Of a stretch of 64,000 nt of DNA, positions 24,706 through 33,285 are shown in pieces. Under the pieces are notes generated by a model. That model was given only the letters and a program-made list of their open reading frames with translations, did no database searches and was not told the origin of the DNA. Source of the DNA: JAAUUE01 sp943370025 (lineage in GTDB: Bacteria; Cyanobacteriota; Cyanobacteriia; Cyanobacteriales; JAAUUE01); assembly GCA_943370025.1 (NCBI GenBank), contig CALRPI020000011.1:24766-88765 (forward strand), written 5' to 3'. The position numbers were made by a program, and so were the translations under genes. Within the stretch, counting starts at the first letter, position 1, and each line of letters begins with the position of its first letter.

Positions 24706-25071
24706 TTAATCGTTAATTGGATTATAGAGCTTCAGCCCCTCTATCCACTGAAAATCTCTCACATTTCGTGTCACCAAAGTTTTGTCATAAACAATAGCCG
24801 TTCCCGCAATAATCGCATCCCCCAAAGACATCCGCCGCCGCTGACGTAGAGAAACTGCTGCGTCAATAATATTGGATGCGATCGGCAAGATTCTTGCAGT
24901 CCGAAAGAAGTTTTCCAAAACTATCTTCTCTGCTGGCTGCAAGTTATGATACCCCAATACTTCCACACAACTAATTTCCGAAACATATATTTCCTGCTCT
25001 GTCAGCAATTGTCTAACTCCGGGATACACTCGTTGAGTTGAATAAATAACAATGTTGCTATCAAAAATCAT
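24706..25071 (-). CDS. PIN-domain toxin
   Basis: The 121-residue protein has MIFDSNIVIYST (first Asp), SEISCVEVLGYH, MSLGDAIIAGTAIVYD (Asp in LGDA) and TLVTRNVRDFQWI, matching PIN ribonucleases. The ATG overlaps the antitoxin stop (TAATG). This pair is distinct from that at 20917-21541. Confidence 0.87.
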   Translation of the reverse strand: MIFDSNIVIYSTQRVYPGVRQLLTEQEIYVSEISCVEVLGYHNLQPAEKIVLENFFRTARILPIASNIIDAAVSLRQRRRMSLGDAIIAGTAIVYDKTLVTRNVRDFQWIEGLKLYNPIND

Positions 25072-25379
25072 TAATCCTCCCGTCCCGGTAAAGGTCTATC
25101 TTGGCGTTGCTCACGCTGCCATGCCACTAAATCTACCCCCGGCATGACACCTCCACGATCATCAAGGCTACTCACAATTTCTACCAAACGTTGCCGCCTC
25201 TCTAAGGGCGACAGTCCAGGTTCTGCATCTTCCATAACCATTGCTGGAGTTGATTCAGTCGTCTTTAGAATAGACGTATCAAAAAATTCTAGAACCTGCA
25301 TTTTTTGTTCGATCGACATCTTGCGAATGCGATTGAACAGAATTTCTTCCAGTTCCGTTGCTGTCTTGATTTGAGTCAT
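25071..25379 (-). CDS. Antitoxin of the second PIN toxin pair
   Basis: The 102-residue protein (MTQIKTATELEEILFNRIRK...) is helical at the N-terminus and charged at the C-terminus (QREQRQDRPLPGRED). It is assigned as antitoxin from its position and TAATG overlap with the PIN gene. It begins 4 bp after the stop of the gene at 25384, so the three are probably one transcript. Confidence 0.7.
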   Translation of the reverse strand: MTQIKTATELEEILFNRIRKMSIEQKMQVLEFFDTSILKTTESTPAMVMEDAEPGLSPLERRQRLVEIVSSLDDRGGVMPGVDLVAWQREQRQDRPLPGRED

Positions 25380-25383
25380 CGTT

Positions 25384-25767
25384 TTACTCCTTTGGTTTCG
25401 TCTTCTGCCAATCCTTATAAGCTTCCACTAGGGGAGCTACGAGGGGATGATCGACACCCTTTTCAATTGCTTTGATCGCTGCTGCCTGCCCCGCACTAAA
25501 TAACCGATCTTTTAACTTGCCATCACCTTTGATTTTTTCCAAAGCCGCCGTAGTTGCTGCCGTCTTACCTTCTGGGGTATCAATCCCATAGGTCTTCCCA
25601 AGCTGTTCTAACAATTCCTGAATTTCCGCCGCCGCCTCGGCGAGGGTTTGTTGCTGTGCCCCAGAAAGATGATTGATAATGTCACCTTCTGCATACTGAC
25701 CACTATTGCTAACATTAATTTCTCGATAATCACCGCCGCCCGTATTGATTGTGCGTCCTTCTGTCAT
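25384..25767 (-). CDS. Small protein sharing the NACHT N-terminal Gly/Asn motif
   Basis: The 127-residue protein begins MTEGRTINTGGGDYREINVS then NSGQYAEGDIINH, very like the NACHT N-terminus (INTDGGDYEEVNN...GQYAKGDI). The remainder is helical (AAAEIQELLEQLGKTYG, DRLFSAGQAAAIKAIEKGVD), a form common in cyanobacteria beside STAND NTPases. It may be a stand-alone adaptor recognising the same partner as the NACHT protein. The function is unknown. Confidence 0.7.
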   Translation of the reverse strand: MTEGRTINTGGGDYREINVSNSGQYAEGDIINHLSGAQQQTLAEAAAEIQELLEQLGKTYGIDTPEGKTAATTAALEKIKGDGKLKDRLFSAGQAAAIKAIEKGVDHPLVAPLVEAYKDWQKTKPKE

Positions 25768-25893
25768 AGGTTTAAAATAATCTAGGTTTTATCTCATGAT
25801 ATGGCGACTCTTAGAGGTCATCTATAAATAGCCTCTTAATTTTGCTGATACCAATCATATCTGCCACGGGAAGGTGCAAGGCTTAGGAAAGCA

Positions 25894-26259
25894 TTAATAT
25901 CTAGGCACGGAAGGATCAACAGCACTAGAGTAGGCATCAATTCCACCCACAATATTTTTTACCTGCGTAAAACCTTGAGTCACCAACCATTGGCACATCT
26001 GGGAGGAGCGCACCCCGTGATGACAGAGGACTAAGGTTTCTTTGTGGGGATCTAAGCTAGTAGTAATGCTTTCTGACCAGATCGGAAACTCACTGAGAGA
26101 GAACATCTGAAAGCCGGGGAGACTGGCAATCTCTAGTTCCATCGACTCCCGCACGTCCACTAGTTGGAAGTTTTGGACAATCTCTGGGGTGAGACTGTTG
26201 AGAATTTGCCCTAATTCCATAACACTAATTTGAGCTACGATCGCATTGGTGGAAGACAT
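25894..26259 (-). CDS. Single-domain rhodanese-like protein
   Basis: The start at ATG 26259 (121 residues) is preferred over a TTG at 26301 because the domain begins at once (MSSTNAIVAQISVMELGQIL). The active-site loop is LVLCHHGVRSSQM with Cys79, and VDVRESMELEIASLPG is the usual first motif. It probably transfers sulfane sulfur or acts in redox signalling. It is monocistronic, with palindromic elements upstream. Confidence 0.88.
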   Translation of the reverse strand: MSSTNAIVAQISVMELGQILNSLTPEIVQNFQLVDVRESMELEIASLPGFQMFSLSEFPIWSESITTSLDPHKETLVLCHHGVRSSQMCQWLVTQGFTQVKNIVGGIDAYSSAVDPSVPRY

Positions 26260-26363
26260 ATTATTTCTCAGTTGTAATAGGTAATTTATAAATTGACTCA
26301 AAGGTCATAGTTTCCGCCCCGGCTGAGGTAGAAACTGGGGGTTTCTGATTAAATTAGTTTTTA

Positions 26364-26455
26364 TATAGTTATCCTAAATGAATTTAGAATTTTAGAGGGT
26401 TGAGAACGGCTCCCCCTCCGGGGGAGCCGTTCTCAACCCATTTAGGATCGCTATA
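26364..26455. mobile_element. TATAGC-family element, complete copy with perfect hairpin
   Basis: The ends are TATAGTTATCCTAAATGAAT and, inverted, CCATTTAGGATCGCTATA. The core is a perfect 20-bp stem (26397-26416 with 26420-26439) around a TCC loop. It is the best-preserved member. Confidence 0.75.
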
Positions 26456-26524
26456 GTTAAGATTTCATCTTAGCTCAAGGTTAGGAATTATTGAAAATCA
26501 GAACAGAAATAATCCAGCAGAACT

Positions 26525-26633
26525 TACAGCACTTTGCGTTCAAATGAGACACACTACAAATATTGCAAGTCCTATCAATGATGGGTTTGAGAGTGGGCTT
26601 CGACGACCCTCAGCCCACTCTCAAACTGCTGTA
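26525..26633. mobile_element. IS630-type MITE, copy 2
   Basis: The element is 109 bp, bounded by TACAGCACTTTGCGTTCAAA and CTGCTGTA, with a GAGAGTGGGCT...AGCCCACTCTC hairpin. Its length equals that of copy 3 at 46649-46757. Confidence 0.75.
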
Positions 26634-26642
26634 TGCAATTGC

Positions 26643-26714
26643 AGGTTTTTGCGAGGGTAGAGCGATCGCAAAAACCTAGATACAGCATTTTTTGTACAAA
26701 TAAAGCACACTACA
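26643..26714. repeat. Hairpin and partial MITE end
   Basis: AGGTTTTTGCGA pairs with TCGCAAAAACCT (26643-26678). It is followed by TACAGCATTTTTTGTACAAA and TAAAGCACACTACA, a further diverged MITE left end, immediately before the methyltransferase stop. Confidence 0.55.
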
Positions 26715-26720
26715 GAAGCA

Positions 26721-27515
26721 TTATGGTTTGTGGGCGATCATCCGGATGCGGCGGTAATCGGCGATCCAGTGGGAGGTTCGGGTATCTGGGTGATCCTGAG
26801 ATAAAGAATCTTGATTTCGGAAGATACTCGATCGCGTTTTCTCTTCGATCGCCCCAATCAAATAACTTTCTTGCTCTGGAGATAGGGCAGCAAGAATACC
26901 CTGACCAAACATTCGCAGCCAGTTGGCTAAACCAGATTCTCCAGCAGGCAAGACAATGGGGCGATCGAACAACTCACAATAATCCACCTCAAATCCTGCT
27001 GCTTCCAAAAGGCTAGTATATTCTCCCACCCCCGGAAAATACCAAGGATTATTTACCTCACACCCCATAGCCTCTAAGGTGCTAAATAAAGCTGATTGAA
27101 TTTGTTGGATATTGCCTCGTCCGCCAAATTCTGCCACGAATCTTCCCCCCGGTGCTAATGCTCGGTACATACATTGAATAGCCAATTCTGGGGGCTTGAC
27201 CCAGTGCAGAGCGGCATTGGAAAAAATTGCAGAGTAGGGCGTATCTACCTGAAAATCACGGGCATCCGCCACCATGAATTGGAGATGGGGATAATTAGCT
27301 TGAGCTTCGGCAATCATGCCTCGATCGGCATCAATCCCCAACACCTCTGCCCCCATCTCGGCAATTTGGGCAGTAAGTTGCCCCGTGCCACAACCAAGGT
27401 CTAAAATTCGTTCTTCTCTTTGAGGTTTGAGCAGTGTCAATAATGATTCTCCATACTGCCAAACGAAGTTGTGATTACTCTGATAAAAAGTCGGATTCCA
27501 AATATTTGTGGTCAT
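26721..27515 (-). CDS. SAM-dependent methyltransferase, class I
   Basis: This 264-residue protein has the glycine-rich SAM motif ILDLGCGTGQLTAQIAEMGA, VLGIDADRGMIAEA (motif II acidic residue), MVADARDFQV and AIFSNAALHWVKPPE. The sequence resembles BioC and small-molecule methyltransferases such as trans-aconitate methyltransferase; the substrate cannot be read off. It is monocistronic. Confidence 0.85.
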   Translation of the reverse strand: MTTNIWNPTFYQSNHNFVWQYGESLLTLLKPQREERILDLGCGTGQLTAQIAEMGAEVLGIDADRGMIAEAQANYPHLQFMVADARDFQVDTPYSAIFSNAALHWVKPPELAIQCMYRALAPGGRFVAEFGGRGNIQQIQSALFSTLEAMGCEVNNPWYFPGVGEYTSLLEAAGFEVDYCELFDRPIVLPAGESGLANWLRMFGQGILAALSPEQESYLIGAIEEKTRSSIFRNQDSLSQDHPDTRTSHWIADYRRIRMIAHKP

Positions 27516-27664
27516 AGAAAACTCCTATTCGTTAATATTGGCTGATCGGTTATTGTGGGCTTCGACGACCCTCAGCCCGCCATGACAGCCTAAAGCTTAG
27601 ATAATTTGTTCTCTGCAAATCAAACTTGAGTATAGATATCTTTTTTGTGTTAGAGAACAACCAG

Positions 27665-28144
27665 CTACTTTTGCAGCATTACTGATTCTTCCAACCTACA
27701 CAATCTAATGTCGGATAGTATCTTTGCTCCTTGTTGCTGATAGAAATCAACGGCAGGGGAATTATGGACAGCAACCGTCCATTCTATGCGTCCACAATTC
27801 TTGATTCTTCCCAAATTGGCTAGATAATTAATTAGAGCCGTACCTATTCCCTGATGACGCATTTGGGGCTTCACAAATAGATCATCGAGCCAAATTCCCG
27901 GTTGTGCTAAGAAACTAGAATAGGTATAAAAATACAGAGCAAAACCTACGGGCTGATTTCCTATTTCTGCCAGAAGTACATAGGCTAAGGGATGATCGGA
28001 GAATAAGGTTTTAGCTAGTTTCGGTAGGGTAGATTGAACTGCACATTCTTGCTGATCAAATTCAGCTTTGGCTAATATAAAATCTAGAATTAATTCCAGA
28101 TCATTCTCTTCAGCGATCCTGATTTTTATGGCTAGTTCCTGCAT
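27665..28144 (-). CDS. GNAT N-acetyltransferase (diamine acetyltransferase-like)
   Basis: The 159-residue protein has the GNAT acetyl-CoA loop MRHQGIGTALI, WLDDLFVKPQ before it and AVDFYQQQGAKIL after it. The segments GFALYFYTYSSFLAQPGIWL and EWTVAVHNSPAV are typical of the spermidine/spermine acetyltransferase branch. It is divergent from a LysR gene with 213 bp between starts, so it may be that regulator's target. Confidence 0.85.
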   Translation of the reverse strand: MQELAIKIRIAEENDLELILDFILAKAEFDQQECAVQSTLPKLAKTLFSDHPLAYVLLAEIGNQPVGFALYFYTYSSFLAQPGIWLDDLFVKPQMRHQGIGTALINYLANLGRIKNCGRIEWTVAVHNSPAVDFYQQQGAKILSDIRLCRLEESVMLQK

Positions 28145-28357
28145 AGTTAATTGGCGGTTTTTGACTACAAATTTAGTTTATGTAATATCTGAACCAATGT
28201 CCAATATATAGTTACGTCATGATTTATACTTTTAAAATATATATCTGAAAAGGAATGACTCGGAGTGTTTTGCACTCGGCGATCCCCCCTAACCCCCCTA
28301 CCCTTCGGGAAGGCAAAACCAACAAAAGGGGGGAACCGGATTCAAACTAAGAAAAAT
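28145..28357. promoter_or_regulatory. Divergent intergenic region between GNAT and LysR genes
   Basis: The region is AT-rich at 28195-28250 (ATATATAGTTACG, TTTAAAATATATATC). From 28283 it contains a CCCCCCTAACCCCCCTACCC / GGGAAGGC / AAAAGGGGGG repeat also seen near 40290. LysR regulators usually bind a T-N11-A site in such a gap; none was singled out. Confidence 0.4.
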
Positions 28358-29266
28358 ATGGAACTACGACACCTGCGGTATTTTTTAGCAGTGGCAGAAT
28401 CTTTAAACTTCAGTCGGGCTGCGGAGAAACTACATATTGCCCAACCACCCCTGAGTCAGCAAATTCAACAACTGGAGGCAGAACTGGGGTTTCAATTATT
28501 CCATCGCACCAAGCGCCGAGTCCAACTCACTGCCGCAGGGGAATTATTCCAAAGAGAAACTCTGCAATTATTGCAACAGCTAGAGCAGGCGATCGAGAAG
28601 GGACAGCAAACGAGCCGGGGAGAAGTGGGACAGTTGGCGATCGGCTTTGTCAGTTCCGCTGCCTACAATGTGTTGCCGCCAATTTTGCAAAGGTTTCGCC
28701 AAGCAGTGCCGGGCGTAGTTTTAGATCTGCAAGAATTAACCACCAATCAACAACTACAGCTATTGCAACAGTGGAAAATTGATGTGGGTTTTGTCCGTCC
28801 CCCAGTTGAAAAAACTGACGGGGAGATGTATCTGGGAGTGCAATCACAAATTATTTTTCAAGAGCCATTAATCGTAGCTTTATCTGCGGCTCATCCCTTG
28901 GCAGAACAAGAAACCGTGGAGGTGCGATCGCTCCAGTTTGAGCCATTTATCTGCTTTCCTCGCCATCTGGCTCCCGGACTCCACGACCCCATTATTCGTC
29001 TGTGTCAGGAAGCCGGGTTTAGTCCCCAAGTAGTCCAAGAAGCGATTCAAATGCAAACGATCGTTAGCCTAGTCGCCGCCGAAATGGGAGTGGCGATCGT
29101 CCCGTCTTCTCTACAAAATCTTCAACGCCGGGGTGTGATTTACAAACCTTTTTCTGATGTAGTACCTACCGTAGAAATTGCCCTAATCTGGCAGTCCCCT
29201 GCATCCCCAGCCGTGGAAAAGTTTCTGCAAATTTGTGTAGCTACCTGTCGGGAATTAATAACATAG
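28358..29266 (+). CDS. LysR family transcription regulator
   Basis: The start at 28358 (302 residues, MELRHLRYFLAVAESLNFSR) is chosen because the earlier in-frame start reads through a repeat. The winged helix is followed by AAEKLHIAQPPLSQQIQQLE and LGFQLFHRTKRRVQLTAAG. The effector domain contains LAIGFVSSAAYNVLPPIL and VAAEMGVAIVPSSLQNL, as in the CatR/BenM branch. It probably controls itself and the divergent GNAT gene. Confidence 0.92.
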   Translation: MELRHLRYFLAVAESLNFSRAAEKLHIAQPPLSQQIQQLEAELGFQLFHRTKRRVQLTAAGELFQRETLQLLQQLEQAIEKGQQTSRGEVGQLAIGFVSSAAYNVLPPILQRFRQAVPGVVLDLQELTTNQQLQLLQQWKIDVGFVRPPVEKTDGEMYLGVQSQIIFQEPLIVALSAAHPLAEQETVEVRSLQFEPFICFPRHLAPGLHDPIIRLCQEAGFSPQVVQEAIQMQTIVSLVAAEMGVAIVPSSLQNLQRRGVIYKPFSDVVPTVEIALIWQSPASPAVEKFLQICVATCRELIT

Positions 29267-29356
29267 CCGCCACTAAGCATATTATGTTGTGGGAACCCCA
29301 GCTTCGCTGGGGTTCCCACAAGCAACATCATCTCAACCCCCTTGGCGGTTGCTATA
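29261..29356. mobile_element. TATAGCAACCGCC-type palindromic element, complete copy
   Basis: The ends are CATAGCCGCCACTAAGCAT and, inverted, CCCTTGGCGGTTGCTATA. The core hairpin is TTGTGGGAACCCCAGC with GCTGGGGTTCCCACAA around TTC. The same element type lies inside the kinase-WD40 gene (two copies). It overlaps the LysR stop. Confidence 0.7.
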
Positions 29357-29392
29357 TGAGATAATTAGTGAAAAACAAATACGAATGAAATT

Positions 29393-31324
29393 ATGGCTGC
29401 TTTCTTGCCCTTCATGGCAGAAATATTACTAATATTTCTGTTTTATTCTAAATATCGTAGTTGGCGTGAAGCAATTTTATCTGCGACTATTACTTGGGGA
29501 GTTTTTGTTGTCCTCGTAACGGAAATATTAAGTGTATTCAGTTCGATAAATTTCGCTTTCTTGTGTGTGATCTGGTCGGCATGTAACGCATTACTGTTAT
29601 TTGCCTGCCTTAAATACAAAGTATTTTATAGTATTCCCTTTGATCTAATATTTAATCATTATAGAAAGTTAGACTTATTAAATCAGTTATTGATTGTCTC
29701 TGTAGTAATTATTATTGCAATTATTGGCTTGATCGCTATTATTACACCACCAAATAACTGGGATACGATGGCTTATGTCATGCCTCGGATCATGCACTGG
29801 ATACAAAATCAGAGCGTTAATCACTACCCCACCCATTATACTCCCCAACTATATAACGGTCCCGGTGCTGAATTTATGCTGATGCATTTACAGATATTGA
29901 GTGGGGGCGATCGCTTTAATAATCTATTCCAATGGTTTAGTATTATTGGTTGCTTAGTTGGGGTATCTTTGATTGCCAAACAATTAGGGGCTAACTTGCG
30001 GGGACAGATATTTTCAGTTATCCTCTGTGCGACAATTCCTGTTGGGATATTACACGGTTCAAATAGCAAGAATACTTGGGTTGTTTCCCTGTGGCTAGTT
30101 TGCTTGGCATACTATATTCTTCTCATGATTAAAAGTAAACCTAGTTGGGGATTAGTGATTGGAGCTAGCAGTAGTTTTGGCTTGGCAGTATTAACCAAAG
30201 GAACTTCCTATATTTATGCATTACCCTTTTTACTGTGGTTATTTATTACAGTTGTCAATCAATTAAAAACAAAGATAATTCCATATCTAATTGGAGGAAT
30301 CTTAGTCGGATTAGTTATCAATCTTGGTCACTATATTCGCAACTATTTGGTTTTTGGTTCTCCTCTTTCTACCTATCCCTATAAGTGGAGCAATGATATT
30401 TATAGCATTCCGGTTTTTATTTCCAATATGTTGCGGAATATGAGCCTTCATTTCATTCCACCTTTCTTGGACAATGAGGTGCGGGATTTTAGCGATCGCC
30501 TGATTATCGAATTGCATAAATTCCTCCAAGTAGATCCTTTGGATATAAGAACTACGCTCATGGGATCTGGCGGTGGGCAATTCTCTACCCAACTTCAGCC
30601 CCTCTTTGAAGACACGGCAGGAAATCATTTCCATTTCTGGTTAGCCATCCTTGCAACTATCTTAATCTTATTGAATAAGAAATGTAGGCAAAATCGCCAT
30701 CTATTTACCTATCTCTTAGTCACAATTTCTTCCTTTTTATTATTCTGCTTAATTATTAAATGGCAGATTTGGCACAGTAGATTACAATTGCCATTTTTTA
30801 TTCTCTTTTGCCCAATGATTGGCATGGTCTTGGCAGATTTATTCAAACCGAGGATATCTCAATATTTGATCTTATTAGTATTGCTCATGGCAATTCCCTA
30901 TTTAGGGCTTAATGATCTCAGACCATTTACAGGTTCAAGAAGTATTTTCACTAATGATAGAGTTTCCTTATATTTTGCAGCTAAATCTCCCCTGAAAAAG
31001 GATTATCTTGGGGTGGCAAATCTCATTAGTCAGCAAAGATGTGAAAATATCGGTATAATTCAACGCCCGGATTCATGGGAATATCCCCTCTGGCTGCTCA
31101 TAAATCAGGCTTCTCAAAAAACAGTGGTGATGAGAAATGTTAATGTTGAAAATCCTTCCATTATTGCTCAAAATGGTGCATATCGTAGTTTTGATCCCTG
31201 TGCGATCGTAACAATGGGCTTAAAGCCAGTACCAGAATTAACTGTAAAAAAACAAACCTATGTAGCAAGTAAATGGACATCTACAGATTCCTTTGACCCA
31301 ACACGGGTATTTTTCAAAAAATAG
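29393..31324 (+). CDS. Polytopic membrane protein, glycosyltransferase-like (GT-C/family 39 type)
   Basis: This 643-residue protein has about twelve hydrophobic segments. A first large loop after the third segment contains TPPNNWDTMAYVMPRIMHWI and HYPTHYTPQLYNGPGAEFM, resembling the acidic loop 1 region of GT-C (PMT/ArnT-like) glycosyltransferases, with Asp in NNWD as a candidate catalytic base. It would use a lipid-linked sugar donor in the membrane. It is monocistronic; base composition is somewhat AT-richer than its neighbours. Confidence 0.7.
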   Translation: MAAFLPFMAEILLIFLFYSKYRSWREAILSATITWGVFVVLVTEILSVFSSINFAFLCVIWSACNALLLFACLKYKVFYSIPFDLIFNHYRKLDLLNQLLIVSVVIIIAIIGLIAIITPPNNWDTMAYVMPRIMHWIQNQSVNHYPTHYTPQLYNGPGAEFMLMHLQILSGGDRFNNLFQWFSIIGCLVGVSLIAKQLGANLRGQIFSVILCATIPVGILHGSNSKNTWVVSLWLVCLAYYILLMIKSKPSWGLVIGASSSFGLAVLTKGTSYIYALPFLLWLFITVVNQLKTKIIPYLIGGILVGLVINLGHYIRNYLVFGSPLSTYPYKWSNDIYSIPVFISNMLRNMSLHFIPPFLDNEVRDFSDRLIIELHKFLQVDPLDIRTTLMGSGGGQFSTQLQPLFEDTAGNHFHFWLAILATILILLNKKCRQNRHLFTYLLVTISSFLLFCLIIKWQIWHSRLQLPFFILFCPMIGMVLADLFKPRISQYLILLVLLMAIPYLGLNDLRPFTGSRSIFTNDRVSLYFAAKSPLKKDYLGVANLISQQRCENIGIIQRPDSWEYPLWLLINQASQKTVVMRNVNVENPSIIAQNGAYRSFDPCAIVTMGLKPVPELTVKKQTYVASKWTSTDSFDPTRVFFKK

Positions 31325-31335
31325 AAGCAGGCAAA

Positions 31336-33285
31336 CTATTCGCTGTAATTCCATATTTTAATAGTCGTATCACTGCTACCGCTAATAATTAGATGCTGAT
31401 AGATTGCTAGGCAATTTACTGCTTCTGTATGACCGATCAGGGTATCAAGGTTTTCTCCAGTATTTACCTGCCATAGTTTAATTGTTTTATCCCAACTGCT
31501 ACTAAGCAAAATATCTGGATTGGATTTTATACTATGGCAATCGTCAAAGGAGTTAGGATGATTCATGTTGTGGGAATCATCGCTCTGTGAGGGTTCCCAC
31601 AACATATCCTGCTTGGTGACGGCTATATTCGATCGCAAATCCCGACTATTGATAAAGCTCAGAGCAGAAATGTCCCAAGGATGACCCGATAGAGTCTGGA
31701 GACATTGGTGAGATACCACATCCCAGATGCGAATGGTGCGGTCTTCGCCTCCGGTGGCAAGATACTGACCATCGGGGCTAAAGGCTAGGGCTTTCACAGC
31801 GGCGGTGTGGGCGGTGAGGGTGGAGTTTAATTCCCCCGTGGAAAAATCCCAAAGTTTTATGGTGGTATCCATGCTGGCGCTGGCTAATAGAGGAGCTTGG
31901 GGGCTAAAGGCGATCGCATTTATACTCAAATTATGTCCCTTGAGGATGGTAATAATTTCCCCGGTGCGATGCTGCCACAGAATGATGGTTTTATCTGCAC
32001 TGCCGCTGCCTAAGATTTCCCCGTCGGGGCTGAAACTAAGGGCATTAACTGCCTGTTGATGTTGGGTTAGGGTTTGCAATAGTTCTCTAGTTTGGATATC
32101 CCAGAGTTTAATTGTTCGATCTTTGCTACCACTGGCGAGAATTTGGGGTTGAGTGGGGTGAAAGGCAATGGATTTAACAAAGTTGCCATGACCCCGGAGG
32201 ATCGATCGCGCCTTCCCTGTAGGCAAATCCCAAAGACGAATAGTTTGATCATCACTGGCACTAGCTAAGGTCTGACCATCAGCAGTGATCGCCACGGCAT
32301 TAACCCCAGCAAATAAACCTTGATGACCGACAAGAGTGGCAATACATTTCCCAGTTGGCATGTTCATAAACTTGGAAAGGGGAGTTTTAGTTTTGCCTTG
32401 TAATGTTTGGAGGTGATTGAGAGCTGTTAGGGCAGAATTGTATCTCTGATTCAGGGCGGGGGCAATCAGGCGATCGAGGAATTGTGCTAATTGCTGACGT
32501 TCCCGATTTATCTGAGGGGAATTAGCCTGAGGTGCTGAGGGCAGCCAATAATCTTGCCAAACCCACTGGTGAGCCATGAAATCAAATAAGCTGAAGGGGT
32601 GCATCCCTGTTAAGAGGTGAATACAAGTTACACCCAAACTATAGAGATCGCTAGCAAAAGTAGGTTGCCCAGCTAGTTGCTCTGGGGCAGCATAGGCGGG
32701 GCTGCCAATCATCGGCAAGGTGGGTGGATGGTAAGAGAAAATTCTTATGCCCTCTAGACCAACAAGGACAAAATCTGCTGGCGGGAAGCGGCAAATATTG
32801 TAACTGCCAAGGGGGTTGAGATGATTTTGGTTGAGGGAACAATCGCGAAGCGGTGGTTCCCTCAACTTAACCTGCTTGGCGATGGCGATGATATTTTCTG
32901 GCTTGATATCTCCATGAATGATCCCTTGACTATGAATTTGTTGCAATACGGGCAATATGCTGATCAAAATTTGCCAAATGTCTTGAGGCACGAAGATTTC
33001 TTGCTGCGCCAGAGTAGTCGCGAGATTTTCTCCGGCTATATATTCCCAGACTCGATAAAAAATGCCTTGGTTGGTAAATTCCTCCCAGCATTGGGGATAT
33101 TGGGAGATGGGAGTTTGGCTAATTTTTGCAGTGATGATTGGGGTGTTGGCAAAATTGGCTACGCTTTTAATTACGCAGAGAGTTTCTGGAGATCGAGCCT
33201 GATCGATCGCGAGCAGTGTCTGCCCAAAATCACTTTTCCCTAGTACTTGGACGATCCGGTAGCGATCGGCGATTAAGGTTCCCAT
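31336..33285 (-). CDS. Serine/threonine kinase-like protein with seven WD40 repeats
   Basis: The start at 33285 has GGAGG upstream and gives 649 residues (MGTLIADRYRIVQVLGKSDF); a longer frame from 33444 is translated repeat. The kinase domain (1-270) has Lys40 (VIKSV), HGDIKPENII with Asp126, and GSPAYAAPEQ. At the place expected for DFG there is VLVGLEGIR, so a DFG motif is not evident. Residues about 132-162 and 552-584 come from repeat elements. Seven WD40 blades (TIRLWDL, TIKLWDI, TIILWQH, TIKLWDF, TIRIWDV, TIKLWQV, TIKIWNY) form one propeller. Such proteins signal through kinase activity or scaffold; activity here is doubtful. Confidence 0.88.
   Translation of the reverse strand: MGTLIADRYRIVQVLGKSDFGQTLLAIDQARSPETLCVIKSVANFANTPIITAKISQTPISQYPQCWEEFTNQGIFYRVWEYIAGENLATTLAQQEIFVPQDIWQILISILPVLQQIHSQGIIHGDIKPENIIAIAKQVKLREPPLRDCSLNQNHLNPLGSYNICRFPPADFVLVGLEGIRIFSYHPPTLPMIGSPAYAAPEQLAGQPTFASDLYSLGVTCIHLLTGMHPFSLFDFMAHQWVWQDYWLPSAPQANSPQINRERQQLAQFLDRLIAPALNQRYNSALTALNHLQTLQGKTKTPLSKFMNMPTGKCIATLVGHQGLFAGVNAVAITADGQTLASASDDQTIRLWDLPTGKARSILRGHGNFVKSIAFHPTQPQILASGSKDRTIKLWDIQTRELLQTLTQHQQAVNALSFSPDGEILGSGSADKTIILWQHRTGEIITILKGHNLSINAIAFSPQAPLLASASMDTTIKLWDFSTGELNSTLTAHTAAVKALAFSPDGQYLATGGEDRTIRIWDVVSHQCLQTLSGHPWDISALSFINSRDLRSNIAVTKQDMLWEPSQSDDSHNMNHPNSFDDCHSIKSNPDILLSSSWDKTIKLWQVNTGENLDTLIGHTEAVNCLAIYQHLIISGSSDTTIKIWNYSE
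31533..31627 (-). repeat. TATAGCAACCGCC-type element inside WD40 blade 6
   Basis: The plus-strand sequence GGCAATCGTCAAAGGAGTTA, then TGTTGTGGGAATCATC...GAGGGTTCCCACAACA and CCTGCTTGGTGACGGCTATA, matches the element at 29261-29356 in ends and hairpin position. It is read in frame as about 32 residues (AVTKQDMLWEPSQSDDSHNM and following). Confidence 0.7.
32798..32890 (-). repeat. TATAGCAACCGCC-type element inside the kinase domain
   Basis: AACTGCCAAGGGGGTTGAGA begins the element, GGTTGAGGGAACAATCG...CGGTGGTTCCCTCAAC forms the hairpin and CCTGCTTGGCGATGGC is its right end. It codes LREPPLRDCSLNQNHLNPLG, between the HGDIKPEN motif and the expected DFG. Confidence 0.75.
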
